Shown in pieces: positions 17,790 through 26,887 of a DNA stretch of 64,000 nucleotides (positions are counted from its first letter, which is position 1; each line of letters starts with the position of its first letter). A program made the position numbers and the translations under genes. The DNA comes from a virus, in IMG/VR virus record IMGVR_UViG_3300025617_000013, positions 23,664-87,663 of that record. The stretch is one strand, 5' to 3'. The notes beneath the pieces were generated by a model. The model saw nothing but the letters and a program-made list of their open reading frames with translations. It had not been told where the DNA came from and did not search any database.

Positions 17790-18149
17790 ATGACACAAAA
17801 AGAACTGCTAGAATCAGTATTATCTGAGCTTGTACATATTAAGAAGCATATGCCAAACGGCGAGCTTAAAGCAATGCTTATAGATGTAAAAGACCTAAAA
17901 GAAGATATGTCTGACCTTAAATTTACACTACTTAACCCAGAAAATGGTGTGATAGTTAAGACAAATCAAAATACTGAATTCAGAAAATTCATGCAAGGAA
18001 ACGAGAAAGAGTTTCAAGCCAAAATGATAGAGTTAGCAGAATTCAAAAGATGGAAAGAAGGAGTAAATAAAGCCCTTTGGATATTATTTACAGTACTTGC
18101 AGGTGTTGTAATTAAACTTTTATCTGAAGTCCTTAAATCAGGAGCATAA
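17790..18149 (+). CDS. Coiled-coil protein with C-terminal membrane segment (XhlA/holin-like)
   Basis: 119 residues. A long amphipathic helical region (ELLESVLSELVHIKKHM, VKDLKEDMSDLKFTL, FQAKMIELAEFKRWKEG) is followed by one hydrophobic segment, ALWILFTVLAGVVIKLL, near residues 94-110, and a short tail. Helical stalk plus one C-terminal membrane span is the layout of haemolysin XhlA-like phage proteins and some holins or antiholins, so a role in host lysis is plausible. No endolysin is recognised nearby, which weakens that reading. The stop overlaps the next start (TAATG). Confidence 0.55.
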   Translation: MTQKELLESVLSELVHIKKHMPNGELKAMLIDVKDLKEDMSDLKFTLLNPENGVIVKTNQNTEFRKFMQGNEKEFQAKMIELAEFKRWKEGVNKALWILFTVLAGVVIKLLSEVLKSGA

Positions 18150-18703
18150 TGTCAAACACTAAAAAGAAGATACCTGCAGATATACAAGCTTTTATGAGGG
18201 AACTCATACAGGAATCTTTACGTGATTGGTTTAAAAAAGAAAAGTGGGTTAGAATATCGTCATCTGGTAATATAGCAGGTCCTTGCGGAACATCTAAAAA
18301 TAAGAAGAATCCAGATAGATGCTTACCCAAAGCAAAGGCACAGAGTTTAACTAAAGGCCAAAGAGCCGCTACTGCAGCTAAGAAAAAGAAAGCAGGAGCT
18401 AAAGGTAAACAGGTAGTACCGAATACAAAAAAAGGAAAAGTAACAAAAGCATATGTTAGAGAAATGATACATCAAGTTATCATGGAAAAAGATGATAGAT
18501 GTACTCGCATTGCTAAACGTAAATACGATACCTGGCCATCAGCTTATGCTTCAGGAGCAGTAGTTAGATGTAGAAGAGGTGAAATCTGGAAAGGAGTAAA
18601 AGAAGAAACTCTTGATGAAATGAATTGCAAGTACGGTAAGTATTACTGCACAACCGATAAAAAATATAAGTGTAGAAAAGGACCTAAAAAGTCCAAAAAT
18701 TAA
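18149..18703 (+). CDS. Basic Cys-containing phage protein (DUF5872-like segment)
   Basis: 184 residues, very basic. A first module, KWVRISSSGNIAGPCGTSKN followed by KKNPDRCLP, matches a short domain I recall as DUF5872 in large phages. A Lys/Ala-rich linker follows (ATAAKKKKAGAKGKQ). The second module has DDRCTRIAKRKY, WPSAYASGAVVRCRRGE and a final Cys-rich basic tail. Between them, AYVREMIHQVIMEKDD contains a VIME site resembling a prohead-protease cleavage sequence, and the N-terminus holds IQAFMRELIQES. The basic, Cys-rich makeup suggests DNA binding inside the head, but that is inference. Confidence 0.6.
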   Translation: MSNTKKKIPADIQAFMRELIQESLRDWFKKEKWVRISSSGNIAGPCGTSKNKKNPDRCLPKAKAQSLTKGQRAATAAKKKKAGAKGKQVVPNTKKGKVTKAYVREMIHQVIMEKDDRCTRIAKRKYDTWPSAYASGAVVRCRRGEIWKGVKEETLDEMNCKYGKYYCTTDKKYKCRKGPKKSKN

Positions 18704-18711
18704 ATAAAGAA

Positions 18712-18909
18712 ATGCCCGTAAAACTAAAACCCAGCATTAAGCAGTACTTAAAAGATAAAAATGGTAAACAGACTAGTACCTGGGTGTGGGTACATTATAC
18801 GGTGAAAAATACACCTACAGTTGAGTTGAAAAAGTATTATGAAAATCCATCTTTTTCAAGAAAAAAACAAGTAATTAAAAGAGAATTAGAAAGAAGAAAT
18901 GCCATTTAA
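18712..18909 (+). CDS. Small basic phage protein (65 aa)
   Basis: 65 residues beginning MPVKLKPSIKQYLKDKNGK and ending in a helical, very basic KKQVIKRELERRNAI. I recall this pattern (MPxKxKPS..., a Tyr/His-rich middle, KxKxxxELxRR at the end) as a small family in T4-like marine phages with no assigned function. It overlaps the next gene by 11 nt. Confidence 0.6.
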   Translation: MPVKLKPSIKQYLKDKNGKQTSTWVWVHYTVKNTPTVELKKYYENPSFSRKKQVIKRELERRNAI

Positions 18910-19105
18910 AAAGTCACAATTAAGAGAGTTAGTATTAGAAGTTATGTACGAAGGAGTACATGACCCTGTTAAACCTGGCATTCTTAAAAAAAGACTCGGC
19001 AAACTTTCTTGCTCAAAAGTAAGATCAGCTAAATCTGGTCTCAAGAATAAAGGAACGCATTATGCTAAAGCGTTACAACGTTATTTAAATTATCATTGTC
19101 AATGA
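18899..19105 (+). CDS. Small basic protein with capsid-targeting-like N-terminus (68 aa)
   Basis: 68 residues. The N-terminus MPFKKSQLRELVLEVMYEG has the amphipathic (L/V)xLE form of the other targeting-like peptides. The rest, KPGILKKRLGKLSCSKVRSA and YAKALQRYLNYHC, is strongly basic with two Cys. I recall this block (DPVKPGILKKRLGKLSCSKVR...HYAKALQRYLNYHC) as a recurrent phage domain of unknown role. DNA binding is plausible. The stop overlaps the next ATG by 4 nt. Confidence 0.6.
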   Translation: MPFKKSQLRELVLEVMYEGVHDPVKPGILKKRLGKLSCSKVRSAKSGLKNKGTHYAKALQRYLNYHCQ

Positions 19106-19731
19106 AATTAACCAACAATAAGTTACACAGAAATGCATATTTTTTAGATCCCACAGAAGAGATAGAGACTCTAAAAAATCCAAAGAGTGTAGACTTATTT
19201 GATCAAAACGGTTACCATTTGACAAAAGCAGAACAAGCTTTCTTAACTTACAACGGATATACCCCTATTGAAAGAAGACATGAAGATTGTCTAAGATACG
19301 ATTGGCTAACTTGGGATAAGAGAGAAGGTGCACATATTAATCATTCTGATTTATTCGAAAGAAAAGGATTCTACTCAACAGCTCTAGAACAAATTACAGC
19401 CATCGCTGAAGAATTTAATCCTATGTTATGGAAATTAGTTAAAATGAAACCTAAATGGGGAATAGATATTTCTATAGATTACACTTCTAAGGATGCTGTA
19501 TTTGAAGTATTTCACTACGAATGGGATTCTTTTGACTTCTGTAAAGTTATGGAAAAAAAACAAGAGATCGAACAATTTGTTTTAAATCAAGATTGGGATG
19601 ATGTAGCAAAAAAACTATGGAAGAAAAGAAATCAATGGTATGATTTAAATTTCTTTGAACAAACACAATGGAGAACAGATTATTTTGGATTATCCCCTGA
19701 AAAGTTTAAAAACGTTATTTGGGAAGATTAA
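19102..19731 (+). CDS. Hypothetical phage protein (209 aa)
   Basis: A frame open from a TTG at 19096 is best read from the ATG at 19102, because that ATG overlaps the upstream stop (ATGA), the common arrangement here. 209 residues, rich in Trp, Phe and Asp (RYDWLTWDKREGAHINHSD, FEVFHYEWDSFDFCKVMEKK, KKLWKKRNQWYDLNFFEQTQW). No motif is recognised. It looks like a soluble globular alpha/beta protein. Confidence 0.6.
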   Translation: MKLTNNKLHRNAYFLDPTEEIETLKNPKSVDLFDQNGYHLTKAEQAFLTYNGYTPIERRHEDCLRYDWLTWDKREGAHINHSDLFERKGFYSTALEQITAIAEEFNPMLWKLVKMKPKWGIDISIDYTSKDAVFEVFHYEWDSFDFCKVMEKKQEIEQFVLNQDWDDVAKKLWKKRNQWYDLNFFEQTQWRTDYFGLSPEKFKNVIWED

Positions 19732-19737
19732 TCTATT

Positions 19738-19745
19738 TATTTATA
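19738..19745 (+). promoter_or_regulatory. Late-promoter-like TATTTATA
   Basis: The octamer ends 25 nt before the ATG of the first large mosaic protein. An overlapping CTATTTAT lies just upstream. Confidence 0.5.
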
Positions 19746-19770
19746 TAGCTATACAATAAAACACACTACG

Positions 19771-22700
19771 ATGACGTACGATGAAATTAAGCAACGGCTA
19801 GCACAGGTTGAAAACACATTGCAAACTATCAGCAATACAGGAAAACCGGTATTAGTTAATTCATACACCGCTAAATCTTTAGAAAAACTAACTACTCTAA
19901 AAGAATCACTACAAAAACAATTAGCAGAAAAAGACGAGACTATGTTCATTTCTACCAAAGGAGGCGATACTAAAGCCGTTAAAATGGATAGAAAGACTGC
20001 CATGGATCTTAAAAAAGATCCTAACATTACAGGAATCGATACAGCAAAAGGTCAATCCTTAAAAGAAGTAGACAGATTAATTAAAAACTCAGGTGTAGAG
20101 TTTGATAAAAAGGAAGTAGCAATTGTTGCTAAATCTACCGGTAAAGCATTAGCCATTGCATTAAAGAAAGCAGGTGATGAAATCGCTAGAATGAAAGCTA
20201 TAAGATTGGATGTTAATAGTTTTGATGTAGAGGTAACGTATAAAGGTGAAAACAGAGGCTATGATGAGTTTTCTTTTTATATTACCGATAACGAGTTACA
20301 TCTAGTAGATTTTTCATTCGACAAAACACTAGTCCAAGTAGGTGTTAAGCCTTCAGGAGAACCAATCGTAAACGTGGATGTACTAGCAAATGAACTCTTA
20401 AAACACTTCAAATCTTTAAATGAGCAAGTAAACGAAGTAAACTACGATTATTACACTACCCCAAAACATTTTGATATCTGCCCAGGAGCTGAAACATTAA
20501 GAGATGAAGTTTTAGCAAGCGGTAAATCACCTGAAGAATTAGGAGAATGGACCTTTAAACATGACGAATTATTTAGATTAGAAAAAGCAGTCTTAAAAGC
20601 AAATAAAGCTGACGAAAGACATGTTAAAGTAGCTAAACAATTAGCAGGAGAAATTACTCACCTTTCTAGAGATTTAGGAATTGAAGCCAATAAAATAGGG
20701 TACTTAAAAGGGCACGTTAAGAAAATCGAAGATGTAGCTAACAAGACTGATGGACGTGGTGATAATATGTCATTAAGAAGCAGAGACATTTATGAAGGTG
20801 AAGGAGATGACCATCATTACATTAAAGTAAAATCACATGATTATAAGAAGGCTATGGCTATCTTAGATCAAAACATAGATCCAACTTACGTAAAAACAGA
20901 AGTAGTTGACGACGACGGAGCAGGTAACGTAATTATTTACTTTATATTCAGACATGAATACGGATTCGACGATATGTACGATGATCCAGAAGGTAAAGAA
21001 AACCCAGAATTTTATCAAGAACCAGACGAAGATCCAAATGCGTTTGTGTATGATGTAGTAATGGATTTACGAGCAAACGATATTGAACTAGCAGATCATT
21101 CAGCTGAAATGGATGAAGATTACGATCCAGATCAAGAGCAGAAACACGACGAAGAAGATCATGGAGTAGCATACGATGACGACGGAAGACCTCTAGGAGA
21201 GGATTTAGACGTTGGACATCAAGATGATGAGCCTAGTATGTTAAAATCTTCTGCTTTCGAAACAGCTACCTATGCTGCTAAATTAGCAAAGAAATTAGCT
21301 CAATATGATCAAGTAGACGGAGAAGTAGATTTTCCTAACTGGTGGCAAAAGAAATTAATATTAGCTAGAGACTATATGTCTGCAGCATATCACTACTTAG
21401 AATCAGAAGAAAAACAACCTCTTATTGATAAGTTAGCTTTAGAATCTGTTAGTGAAGTTTCTTTAAATAAGATACAAAAATCTTACGACCAGACAATTAG
21501 TATAATGAAAGATCTTGCTAAAAAATATAAGGCAGGAGACAAATCAGTAGTTGATCAATTAAAAACTTTAACTATAACAAAGAAAAAGTTAGAAAAGCAA
21601 TTAGATGATAAAATATCTGGCTCAGGAAGGGATCAAGAATTAACTATTAATGAATCAGCATCTAGAGATTTAGATGAAATATTTGGAGCATTAGGATATA
21701 GACAGGGGTTTGATGAATTTATTGAAGATAACCCAGGATGTGTAGAAGTAATAATGGAATGGATCGGAGGAATATCTGATTTTCAAGAAAAATTATCTCA
21801 AGAATACGATAATGAAGAGTTAGAAAATTTAGGATTTTACTTTGGCGATGATGATTATAACGAAGTAATTAGAGAGTCACTAAACCCAGAAGTATCCCAA
21901 GCAGTAAATCGTTTTATTAAAGCAATGGCTAAACGATATAGCTACAGCGAACAAGATGCTGTATTTGCTATCATGGCTGCTTTAAAACAAAGAAAATTTG
22001 ATGGTTTAAATGAAGCTAATAATTTACTTAAACAAGACGCATTATCACCTGCAGAATATCAAAAAGCTAAAAAATTAAAGGGATTTGATTCTAAAAATTA
22101 TAAATGGGATAAAGATCAAGAACTTCATTTAATTAGAAAAATGAGTGAAGATTTAGATGTAGGTAAAAAACCTCTGAAAGAATTTACTGATAATAGTTTC
22201 AAAGGTTCAGAACTAATCGACGATGCTAATAGTAACGCACCTGATATGTTTGGTAAACAAATATTTGCAGATCTATTACCTAAAGGAGTAGCTAGTGAAA
22301 ACGATGCAATTGAAGCTTTAAAGAAACATGATAAGAGTGGTATCAAAGCTAGAATGGGACAGTATGCTCCTATGTTTGTTCACGTTCAATACCATGAATT
22401 AGAGCATGAAGGTGAATACTATAGAATGCATCAAAGACAATACTATAACAGTAACTTTAAAGATAGAGACCCAGACTTTAATCCTGCAGTATCTAAAATT
22501 ACATTATTTAAGATTACTAAGAAAGCAGCAGATAGACGTGATAAAGAAGAAAAAGAAGTGTTAGGAACTATACTAGTTAAAACAGATCAGTACGTACAAG
22601 ATCTAAGAAACTTACCTGGATTAGGTAAGAGACATATGGAAGAAGCTACTAGACAAGATTTAGGAATGGTATCATCTATATCTAAACGTAGAGCTAAAGC

Positions 22701-23121
22701 ACACTTAAAGAACCCATCTAATGATGGATCTAAAGTATACGGTTTAGATAAGGACGGCAAAAGAGTTCATATTAAAAATATCAACGACGTAGATAAATTT
22801 ACAAAATTCGAAATTGATGCTGATTTAAAAGAAGCTAAAGGAGGTCAAATAATGCCTGGAGATTATGTTAAAAATCAACACGGTAATATTTACCAAAGAG
22901 TAGATGGAAAAGTCGGTAGACATGATGCTTATGTTAGAGTTACTAACGGCAAACCAGGTAAAAAGAAAACTGGCTTACATGACTCTTTTAAATTAACTTT
23001 AGTTAAGAAAGACGAATTAACTGAAGGAGCAACATGCTGCGGTAAATGCGGTAGAGTACATGTTAAAGGAAACTGTAAAAGACCTTTTTTAAAAGGAAAG
23101 TCTCACTGTAGAAATAAATAA
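19771..23121 (+). CDS. Large mosaic protein A (modular, probable internal or structural)
   Basis: 1116 residues made of modules also found in neighbours. The N-terminal about 100 residues are coiled-coil (RLAQVENTLQTISN, LTTLKESLQKQLAEK). An acidic stretch (DEDYDPDQEQKHDEEDHG) precedes a DVGHQDDEPSMLK module at about residues 480-550 with VDFPNWWQKK, repeated in the next gene. A segment with VHVQYHELEHEGEYY lies near 870. A GDYVKNQHGNIYQRVDGK hairpin domain (about 1030-1085) and a Cys-rich tail, CCGKCGRVHVKGNC, finish the protein. Several sites fit prohead-protease cleavage (LALESVS, LTINESA, VIRESLN). There is no obvious enzyme; a packaged or capsid-lumen protein is likely by context, being upstream of terminase. 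Confidence 0.65.
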   Translation: MTYDEIKQRLAQVENTLQTISNTGKPVLVNSYTAKSLEKLTTLKESLQKQLAEKDETMFISTKGGDTKAVKMDRKTAMDLKKDPNITGIDTAKGQSLKEVDRLIKNSGVEFDKKEVAIVAKSTGKALAIALKKAGDEIARMKAIRLDVNSFDVEVTYKGENRGYDEFSFYITDNELHLVDFSFDKTLVQVGVKPSGEPIVNVDVLANELLKHFKSLNEQVNEVNYDYYTTPKHFDICPGAETLRDEVLASGKSPEELGEWTFKHDELFRLEKAVLKANKADERHVKVAKQLAGEITHLSRDLGIEANKIGYLKGHVKKIEDVANKTDGRGDNMSLRSRDIYEGEGDDHHYIKVKSHDYKKAMAILDQNIDPTYVKTEVVDDDGAGNVIIYFIFRHEYGFDDMYDDPEGKENPEFYQEPDEDPNAFVYDVVMDLRANDIELADHSAEMDEDYDPDQEQKHDEEDHGVAYDDDGRPLGEDLDVGHQDDEPSMLKSSAFETATYAAKLAKKLAQYDQVDGEVDFPNWWQKKLILARDYMSAAYHYLESEEKQPLIDKLALESVSEVSLNKIQKSYDQTISIMKDLAKKYKAGDKSVVDQLKTLTITKKKLEKQLDDKISGSGRDQELTINESASRDLDEIFGALGYRQGFDEFIEDNPGCVEVIMEWIGGISDFQEKLSQEYDNEELENLGFYFGDDDYNEVIRESLNPEVSQAVNRFIKAMAKRYSYSEQDAVFAIMAALKQRKFDGLNEANNLLKQDALSPAEYQKAKKLKGFDSKNYKWDKDQELHLIRKMSEDLDVGKKPLKEFTDNSFKGSELIDDANSNAPDMFGKQIFADLLPKGVASENDAIEALKKHDKSGIKARMGQYAPMFVHVQYHELEHEGEYYRMHQRQYYNSNFKDRDPDFNPAVSKITLFKITKKAADRRDKEEKEVLGTILVKTDQYVQDLRNLPGLGKRHMEEATRQDLGMVSSISKRRAKAHLKNPSNDGSKVYGLDKDGKRVHIKNINDVDKFTKFEIDADLKEAKGGQIMPGDYVKNQHGNIYQRVDGKVGRHDAYVRVTNGKPGKKKTGLHDSFKLTLVKKDELTEGATCCGKCGRVHVKGNCKRPFLKGKSHCRNK

Positions 23122-23124
23122 GAT

Positions 23125-25833
23125 ATGCATAAGTTAGAAAAACTCATATTAGAGTCTTACGTCGAACTACTTAACGAAATGGATGGTGGTCGATTATTTG
23201 ATTATTTTGCTAATAAAGGATACAAAGTAACAGAACGTAGACCAGATGGTTATCCACCAAAACCAGGAGTAGAAGGATATCAGGTAAATAGGGGCAGTGG
23301 TAGATATCCTCAATCAGTAATATTTCAACATAATAAGGATACTGATGAATTTACAATCAGTAGAATGAGTGGATATAGAATTGATCAAAAAAATGCTATA
23401 AAAGCAGGAATGAGAGAAGCAGGCAGTTCAGGAGCAGCCGGTATGGATTCTTATATGACAGATGGTAACTACACACCAGTAGGTATTTCAGCTGAAGGCT
23501 TAAAAGATATAGTAGACCATGTTATGACTGGTTTAGATCGAGAAGCTAAAGCACAAGGTGACTTTTATAAAGCTAGAGGACGTACATCAGGTACTATAGA
23601 TGAAATGGCTAAAGCTGATATGGAAAAAAAAGCCGGCAGTAATGTTATCCAGTGGGAAGATCTTACAGATAAACAAAGAGCCGGGATCGTTAAAAGGTAC
23701 GGTGAACCAATGTTTAACGGAGAGCATGATTTCTTTAGTAAAGACATGACTACCTACTTTAAGACTAATAGTAAAAGTAAAGAAACAGGTAGTATAGGTC
23801 ATTCAATCATTACATTACCTTCATTCTCCTCCCTATATAAGAACTTCTCAGACATTATTAACGATATTAAAAAGTTAATGGGTTCTGATGATGTAAGGGG
23901 AGATGAAGCAGCTAGAGAGCTTTTTGATATCACTAAAACTAACTTTAGAAAACTACAAAGATACCTAAGAACAGAAAGACCTGAGCAATATAGAATGCTT
24001 AAAATGCAGAGAATGATGGAGGGTATCAAATCGTCTTTTTCTAAGATAGAAGAGAAGATGGATATTAATGATCCAGTTATGCTAAAAGTAAGACGAGCTA
24101 AAATGCATTCAGATAGAATGAAAAAATTAGATGCTTATTTAAAATCTCCTGAAGGTAAAGCTGCTGCACGAGCACAAGCTAGTGCTGAAAGAAAAGAACA
24201 AAAAGCTAGAGAGATAGTTCGTAAATTAAAGATCAAGAGAGCCCAAGTAGAAAGAGAGATGGAGAACGATCCAGACATCGAACCTCAAGGAGGCCCAGTA
24301 TCTGATATGTACGGAGACCAATTAAATAAAATTGACAATGCTATTGAAAAAGCAGCATCTGTATACAATAAACCTATGGACTACGATACAGCAGTCGGTA
24401 AAATAAATGAATTTGTAGGTGATGCTTGGGAAAAAAGAAATGGAATTCTTTATGACAAACTTGTTAAAGGTTCTGGAAAATCAGATACTGTAGAAGGAGA
24501 AATTTTGAGAGCAGTAAATAGAATTATATATAGATGGGGTAATGATGGAGATTACTTTTGGAAAGGGTACGGAACAGAAACAGTAGGTCCTGCTATATCA
24601 TACTTAGTTAATAGCTCAATGATACCACAAATAATCCAAAGTAAATTTAATGCTTGGGAAAGTAATAATGAAGGTAAAAATTACGGTATAAAAGAATTAG
24701 AAGATCTTCTTGCAATAGCTTTAGAGTATATAGAAAGGAAAGACGAAAGTGAATATTCTAAGAATACAGAAGATATGTTTGATTACGAATCTGAGTATCA
24801 AGATGAAGAAGAAGATGATTACGATGATTATGATGATTACGATGAAGAAGATGATGAATATTTTCAAGAAGGTTCTGCAACACATGATGATGGTGGAGAT
24901 TTAGATGTAGGACATCAAGATGATGAGCCTGCAATGCTAAAAAATAAAATGTATAGAGCAGCCAAACTTGCAAACATGCTATATGACAAGTTAGATGCTT
25001 ATGACCAAATGCCTCAAGAAGTAGACTTTCCAGATTGGTGGCAAACAAAGCTATCAAAAGCCAAAGATATGATTCAATCCTGCTATGATTACTTAGATGG
25101 AGAAGAAGGAATGGCTGAAAAAGATGCTGAGAATACACAACCAGATATCGCAGCACTAGCTTTAGAGAATGTAAATGAAGACAAATCAGACGCTATTAGA
25201 TGGTTCGGTAACTTAAAGTATTATTACCAAAAAGCCTTTACAGAACTTAAAGGTGAAGACAGAGAAACTTATAAGCAATTAACTAAAGACTTCTTTTCTA
25301 AACTAAAAATTGATAAACACGTACGCCCAGTAGGGTTATCTGAAAGTGAAGGACAAGACTTATCAGAATTAAAACCTGGAGATAAGTTTGAATTCAACGG
25401 AAAAACATTTACCTTAATACAACATATAGAAGGAAATATCGCTAAAGTAATACGACCAAACGGAGATACTTCAACAGTTTCTTTTGGAGGTAAAGTAAAC
25501 ACTGGAAAGAAAGCCGGTATTGGACCTGATGCTTTCGGACAAGGAAAAGGCCATCACATAGATGAAGATCATTCTAAAAACCCAAACGACAAATATGTTG
25601 TACGTCCATGTAAGAATAAGAAAGAGCCTTGGGCGGTATGGGAAGGTGAAAAGAGAGTTAAAGGATTTGCTGAAAAGAAAGATGCTCAGGCATATGCAGA
25701 CAAGCAAAATAAGGAACAGGGGCTAAACGAAGAAAAATCAACTTGTTGCGGTAAATGTGGTAGAAAACACGTTAAAGGAACAAAATGTAAAACTCCTTAC
25801 TTAAAAGGAAAAGATCACTGTAGAACTAAATAG
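23125..25833 (+). CDS. Large mosaic protein B with capsid-targeting-like N-terminus
   Basis: 902 residues. It opens with MHKLEKLILESYVELLNE, a targeting-like peptide with ILE. A domain at about residues 185-310 (KRYGEPMFNGEHDFFSKDM... LPSFSSLYKNF... DDVRGDEAARELFD... KTNFRKLQRYLR) is shared with mosaic protein C. A very acidic run (EEEDDYDDYDDYDEEDDEY, about 555-575) leads to the DVGHQDDEPAMLK module (about 592-665, with VDFPDWWQTK) shared with protein A. The protein then has a GDKFEFNGKTFTLIQHIEG beta domain and the Cys tail CCGKCGRKHVKGTKC, also shared with A. The modular exchange is clear; the function is not known. The intergenic gap is only 3 nt. Confidence 0.65.
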   Translation: MHKLEKLILESYVELLNEMDGGRLFDYFANKGYKVTERRPDGYPPKPGVEGYQVNRGSGRYPQSVIFQHNKDTDEFTISRMSGYRIDQKNAIKAGMREAGSSGAAGMDSYMTDGNYTPVGISAEGLKDIVDHVMTGLDREAKAQGDFYKARGRTSGTIDEMAKADMEKKAGSNVIQWEDLTDKQRAGIVKRYGEPMFNGEHDFFSKDMTTYFKTNSKSKETGSIGHSIITLPSFSSLYKNFSDIINDIKKLMGSDDVRGDEAARELFDITKTNFRKLQRYLRTERPEQYRMLKMQRMMEGIKSSFSKIEEKMDINDPVMLKVRRAKMHSDRMKKLDAYLKSPEGKAAARAQASAERKEQKAREIVRKLKIKRAQVEREMENDPDIEPQGGPVSDMYGDQLNKIDNAIEKAASVYNKPMDYDTAVGKINEFVGDAWEKRNGILYDKLVKGSGKSDTVEGEILRAVNRIIYRWGNDGDYFWKGYGTETVGPAISYLVNSSMIPQIIQSKFNAWESNNEGKNYGIKELEDLLAIALEYIERKDESEYSKNTEDMFDYESEYQDEEEDDYDDYDDYDEEDDEYFQEGSATHDDGGDLDVGHQDDEPAMLKNKMYRAAKLANMLYDKLDAYDQMPQEVDFPDWWQTKLSKAKDMIQSCYDYLDGEEGMAEKDAENTQPDIAALALENVNEDKSDAIRWFGNLKYYYQKAFTELKGEDRETYKQLTKDFFSKLKIDKHVRPVGLSESEGQDLSELKPGDKFEFNGKTFTLIQHIEGNIAKVIRPNGDTSTVSFGGKVNTGKKAGIGPDAFGQGKGHHIDEDHSKNPNDKYVVRPCKNKKEPWAVWEGEKRVKGFAEKKDAQAYADKQNKEQGLNEEKSTCCGKCGRKHVKGTKCKTPYLKGKDHCRTK

Positions 25834-25834
25834 T

Positions 25835-26887
25835 ATGGATAAAATACAAAAACTTATTTTAGAAGCATATAGTAAGGTATCTGAAAGAACTGAAGGTACT
25901 AAAAAACTCAAAGAACTACCAGATGCCTTTGTAAAAGCTCTAAGTAAAAAGTACGGAGAAGTAGATATGGAAAATGATTTCGTATCTCCCAACCTAGATA
26001 CATACTATAAACATACAAGTACTAATAAAAAAACCGGTAGTATCGATCATAAGATTTATGAACTACCTTCTTTTTATAAACTGTACGGTGAATTTGAATC
26101 TATTATAAGTGATATAAAAACTTTAATGGGAAACGAAGATGTACGAAACGATCAAGCAGCCCGTGAATTATTTGAACTTATCAAAACTAACTTTAGAAAA
26201 CTTCAAAGCTACTTAAGAAAGGAAAGACCAGATCAATATGCTATCATAAGAGGTAGAGCAGAATTAAAAGAACTACATGAATCTTTTTTAAAAACCGCTT
26301 CACTTATTAACGAGTCTTTAATTGATGAGTTAGAAGATAAACCAGAACCTGAAGAGGAACCTGATACTGATGCTCCAAAAGAAACTGTTCTTGAAGATGC
26401 TACAGATAAAATTTTAGGTAAATTTCCAACTTTAAAAGCTGCTATAACTAAACTTCAAACAGAAGACTTTAAAGAGTTTGTAGACAGTATAGATTGGATT
26501 TCACCCCGACCTACTTCTTTTCGTATTAATTTAAAAAACGGACAAGATTACGTTTTAAAATGGACAGGTAAATCATTTCAAGCTCAAATTTTAGGTAAAA
26601 GGTATTTACTTTCTAATATAGCAGACTATCAACAAGCTCTTGATAAATTAGCCATACTCTATAAAGAAGCACCTTTAAAAGGAGCAGGAGAAGGAGAAGG
26701 CGGAGAAACAGGAGATGAATTTACCGGAGGTGGAGGAGGAGATTTTCCTGGCGAAGAAGGTGGAGCAACAGGAGGTGAAGATGACTTTGCAGCAGACGAT
26801 ACCGGAGGCGGTGATGAAGGTGGCGGAGAAGATTTATCCGGTGAACCAATAGATTTTGAAGACACAGCAGAAGAACCAGAAGCATAG
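25835..26887 (+). CDS. Mosaic protein C with capsid-targeting-like N-terminus and acidic Gly-rich tail
   Basis: 350 residues. It starts MDKIQKLILEAYSKVSE, one of the clearest targeting-like peptides (ILE then Ala). The next about 125 residues are homologous to a domain of protein B (KKYGEVDMENDF, LPSFYKLYGEF, DVRNDQAARELFEL, KTNFRKLQSYLRKERP). A central domain near 195-275 (WISPRPTSFRINLKNG... YVLKWTGKSFQAQILGKRY) is new. The last 70 residues are low-complexity Gly/Glu/Asp (GGGGGDFPGEEGGATGGED), unusually rich and probably disordered. The function is unknown; packing inside the head is inferred from the N-terminus. Confidence 0.65.
   Translation: MDKIQKLILEAYSKVSERTEGTKKLKELPDAFVKALSKKYGEVDMENDFVSPNLDTYYKHTSTNKKTGSIDHKIYELPSFYKLYGEFESIISDIKTLMGNEDVRNDQAARELFELIKTNFRKLQSYLRKERPDQYAIIRGRAELKELHESFLKTASLINESLIDELEDKPEPEEEPDTDAPKETVLEDATDKILGKFPTLKAAITKLQTEDFKEFVDSIDWISPRPTSFRINLKNGQDYVLKWTGKSFQAQILGKRYLLSNIADYQQALDKLAILYKEAPLKGAGEGEGGETGDEFTGGGGGDFPGEEGGATGGEDDFAADDTGGGDEGGGEDLSGEPIDFEDTAEEPEA

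Noticed and set aside
19096-19101. TTG start at 19096
   Set aside because: The ATG at 19102 overlaps the upstream stop as ATGA, the usual coupling here.
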